Below are positions 6,436-8,468 of a stretch of 8,468 nucleotides of DNA, piece after piece. This stretch comes from Lysobacteraceae bacterium. Lineage in GTDB: Bacteria > Pseudomonadota > Gammaproteobacteria > Xanthomonadales > Xanthomonadaceae. How positions within the stretch are numbered: the first letter of the stretch is position 1; each line of letters begins with the position of its first letter. Position numbers and translations under genes: made by a program. The stretch lies in the NCBI GenBank assembly GCA_028293685.1, contig JAQGOI010000362.1:1-8468 (forward strand), in the 5' to 3' direction. The notes under the pieces are model-generated. The model worked only from the letters and a program-made list of their open reading frames with translations. It made no database searches and was not told the DNA's origin.

Positions 6436-6741
6436 TCAAGCGCGCGGCAGCACGATCTGCCGCCGTTCCACGCTCGGGCGATAGAGGATGGCGACGTGGC
6501 CGATGCGTTGCACCAGCGCGGCATCCGTGCGCCTGGCCAGTTCCATGGCGAGCGCTTCGCGCGCCTCGCGGTCGTCGGAAGCAATCTTCACCTTGATGAG
6601 CTCATGGTGCTCAAGGGCGCCTGCGACTTCGTCGACGAGCGTCTGGCTGACACCCTTGCCGCCGACTTGCAGGATCGCCTTGAGCCCGTGCGCCTGACCG
6701 CGAAGGAAACGGGTCTGGGCGTTGGTCAGGGCGATAGTCAT
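6436..6741 (-). CDS. yhbY: YhbY-family ribosome-assembly RNA-binding protein
   Basis: A 101-aa single CRS1/YhbY (CRM) domain protein, the same size as E. coli YhbY, which associates with 50S ribosomal precursors. Visible motifs in order are FLRGQAHGLKAILQVGGKGV (residues 12-31), including the GxxG-like RNA-binding loop GGKG, then ALEHHELIKVKIASDDRE and the end IGHVAILYRPSVERRQIVLPR. The family is known to bind RNA through this fold. The gene is divergent from rlmE, with 65 nt between the two start codons. Pairing of yhbY with the rRNA methyltransferase gene is common in gammaproteobacteria and fits a shared role in 50S assembly. The start at 6741 matches the family N terminus (MTIALTNAQ). Identification is secure. 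Confidence 0.95.
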   Translation of the reverse strand: MTIALTNAQTRFLRGQAHGLKAILQVGGKGVSQTLVDEVAGALEHHELIKVKIASDDREAREALAMELARRTDAALVQRIGHVAILYRPSVERRQIVLPRA

Positions 6742-6775
6742 GTAGTGCAGGCGAAGTGAATTCGAGGGCGCAGGG

Positions 6776-6781
6776 TATCAT
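6776..6781 (+). promoter_or_regulatory. Possible -10 box for rlmE-ftsH
   Basis: TATCAT matches five of six bases of the -10 consensus and is followed by G, as is the box before surE. A start 6-8 nt downstream would give a leader of about 20 nt before ATG 6807. It would also exclude the upstream ATG at 6780, which lies inside the box, from the message. No good -35 is visible. Moderate to weak. Confidence 0.35.
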
Positions 6782-6806
6782 GACCACCCGCACCGCCCGC
6801 CGCAGC

Positions 6807-7499
6807 ATGGCCACCCGAAGCAAGTCGAGCCAACGTTGGCTCAAGGAACATTTCTCCGATCCCTACGTGAAAAAGGCGCAGGCGGAGGGATTGCGTTCGC
6901 GGGCGGCATACAAGCTGGAGGAACTGGTGGAACGCGACCGGCTGCTGAAGCCGGGAATGGTGGTCGTCGACCTGGGGGCCGCACCCGGTGGCTGGTCGCA
7001 ATGGCTGCGGCAGGCGTTGCTGGCGCTGTATCCGGCGAATCCGGGCCGGATCGTCGCATTGGACATCCTGGAGATGCCCACGCTGGCCGGCGTGGAGTTC
7101 CTTCATGGGGATTTCAGGGAGGATGCCGTCTTATCCGCACTTGAAGGGGCGCTCGGGAGCCAGCAGGTCGACCTTGTACTGTCGGACATGGCCCCCAATA
7201 AAAGCGGTATGGATGCCGTCGACCAACCGCGGATGATGCATCTGGCTGAACTGGCGATGGAGTTCGCCGACCGGCACCTTCGGATCGACGGAACCCTGCT
7301 GATCAAGCTGTTCCAGGGTGTGGGATTTGACGACTACGTCCGGGAGCTGCGACGGCACTATGCCAAAGTGGCGATCCGCAAACCCGACGCGTCGCGCAAG
7401 CGCTCACCGGAAGTCTATGCACTCGCGCTGGGCAAGCTGTCTGCTCCAAAGCTGTCCGCTCCAAAGCTGTCCCACCCGAAGTCACCTGCAGGACCCTGA
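6807..7499 (+). CDS. rlmE: 23S rRNA (uridine(2552)-2'-O)-methyltransferase
   Basis: RlmE/FtsJ (RrmJ) methylates the 2'-O of U2552 in the A-loop of 23S rRNA late in 50S assembly, using SAM. The product is 230 aa from this start. RWLKEHFSDPYVKKAQAEGLRSRAAYKL opens the family core; the SAM motif is VVVDLGAAPGGWSQ (residues 52-65). The catalytic tetrad K-D-K-E is visible as K36, D127 (LSDMAPNKSG), K167 (LIKLFQG) and E202 (SPEVYAL), aligning with E. coli K38, D124, K164 and E199. I chose ATG 6807 because the N terminus MATRSKSSQRW matches the family. ATG 6780 (239 aa) has a better AGGG site but would add a non-conserved Arg-rich tail, and it overlaps a -10-like box. The C terminus carries an unusual KLSAP repeat tail after residue 209. 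ftsH follows after 5 nt. Confidence 0.95.
   Translation: MATRSKSSQRWLKEHFSDPYVKKAQAEGLRSRAAYKLEELVERDRLLKPGMVVVDLGAAPGGWSQWLRQALLALYPANPGRIVALDILEMPTLAGVEFLHGDFREDAVLSALEGALGSQQVDLVLSDMAPNKSGMDAVDQPRMMHLAELAMEFADRHLRIDGTLLIKLFQGVGFDDYVRELRRHYAKVAIRKPDASRKRSPEVYALALGKLSAPKLSAPKLSHPKSPAGP
7434..7478 (+). repeat. Three tandem 15-bp units at the 3' end of rlmE
   Basis: The units start at 7434, 7449 and 7464, based on AAGCTGTCYGCTCCA. The first two differ at one base and the third diverges in its last six. In frame they encode KLSAP, KLSAP, KLSHP (residues 210-224 from ATG 6807), then KSPAGP. Each unit is five codons, so copy-number change would keep the frame. Slipped-strand expansion is the likely origin. 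Confidence 0.75.
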
Positions 7500-7504
7500 A
7501 GTAA

Positions 7505-8468
<964 letters not shown>

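Noticed and set aside
6756..6806. GTG 6756 or ATG 6780 as rlmE start
   Set aside because: Both add a non-conserved segment before MATRSKSSQRW, the usual family start. ATG 6780 has a fair AGGG site, so it is not fully excluded.

Overview
The window is GC-rich chromosomal DNA of housekeeping type, most likely from a gammaproteobacterium of the Xanthomonadales/Lysobacterales (Lysobacter, Luteimonas, Rhodanobacter and relatives). The order ispD-ispF-truD ... surE-pcm-yqaA-nlpD, the gene for a Mth938-fold protein next to nlpD, and yhbY divergent from rlmE-ftsH all fit that group. The taxon is inferred from gene order and recalled protein similarity, not from a search.

Layout. Bases 1-2067 hold a tight plus-strand run: the 3' part of ispD, then ispF and truD, joined by ATGA stop/start overlaps. 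Bases 2068-2147 are a short intergenic segment with a perfect 14-bp palindrome, a -10-like hexamer and a perfect 8-bp hairpin. It leads into a small lipoprotein gene with a strong ribosome binding site (2148-2357). A minus-strand Smr-domain gene (2377-2943) converges on the lipoprotein gene and diverges from surE. Bases 3038-5961 are a second plus-strand run: surE, pcm, a YqaA/DedA-family membrane protein and an NlpD-like lipoprotein. Three of its four genes are joined by overlaps or near-overlaps. A 9-bp inverted repeat lies at its end. Two minus-strand genes follow (Mth938-like, then yhbY), and yhbY diverges from rlmE and ftsH. The ftsH gene runs off the right edge.

How the genes work together. 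IspD and IspF act in the MEP isoprenoid pathway. TruD and RlmE modify RNA, YhbY binds pre-50S ribosomes, and Smr-domain proteins act on nucleic acids, in E. coli SmrB on mRNA at collided ribosomes. SurE and Pcm are nucleotide and protein-repair functions that travel together. The NlpD-like protein has lost key LytM zinc ligands, so it is probably a regulator of cell-wall amidases and not a hydrolase. FtsH is the membrane AAA+ protease.

I found no mobile element, CRISPR array, tRNA, rRNA or clear foreign island, and no convincing new multi-gene system. The least explained parts are the small lipoprotein with its two-palindrome leader, the KLSAP repeat tail on RlmE, and a frame-shifted 16-bp duplication in the NlpD linker.
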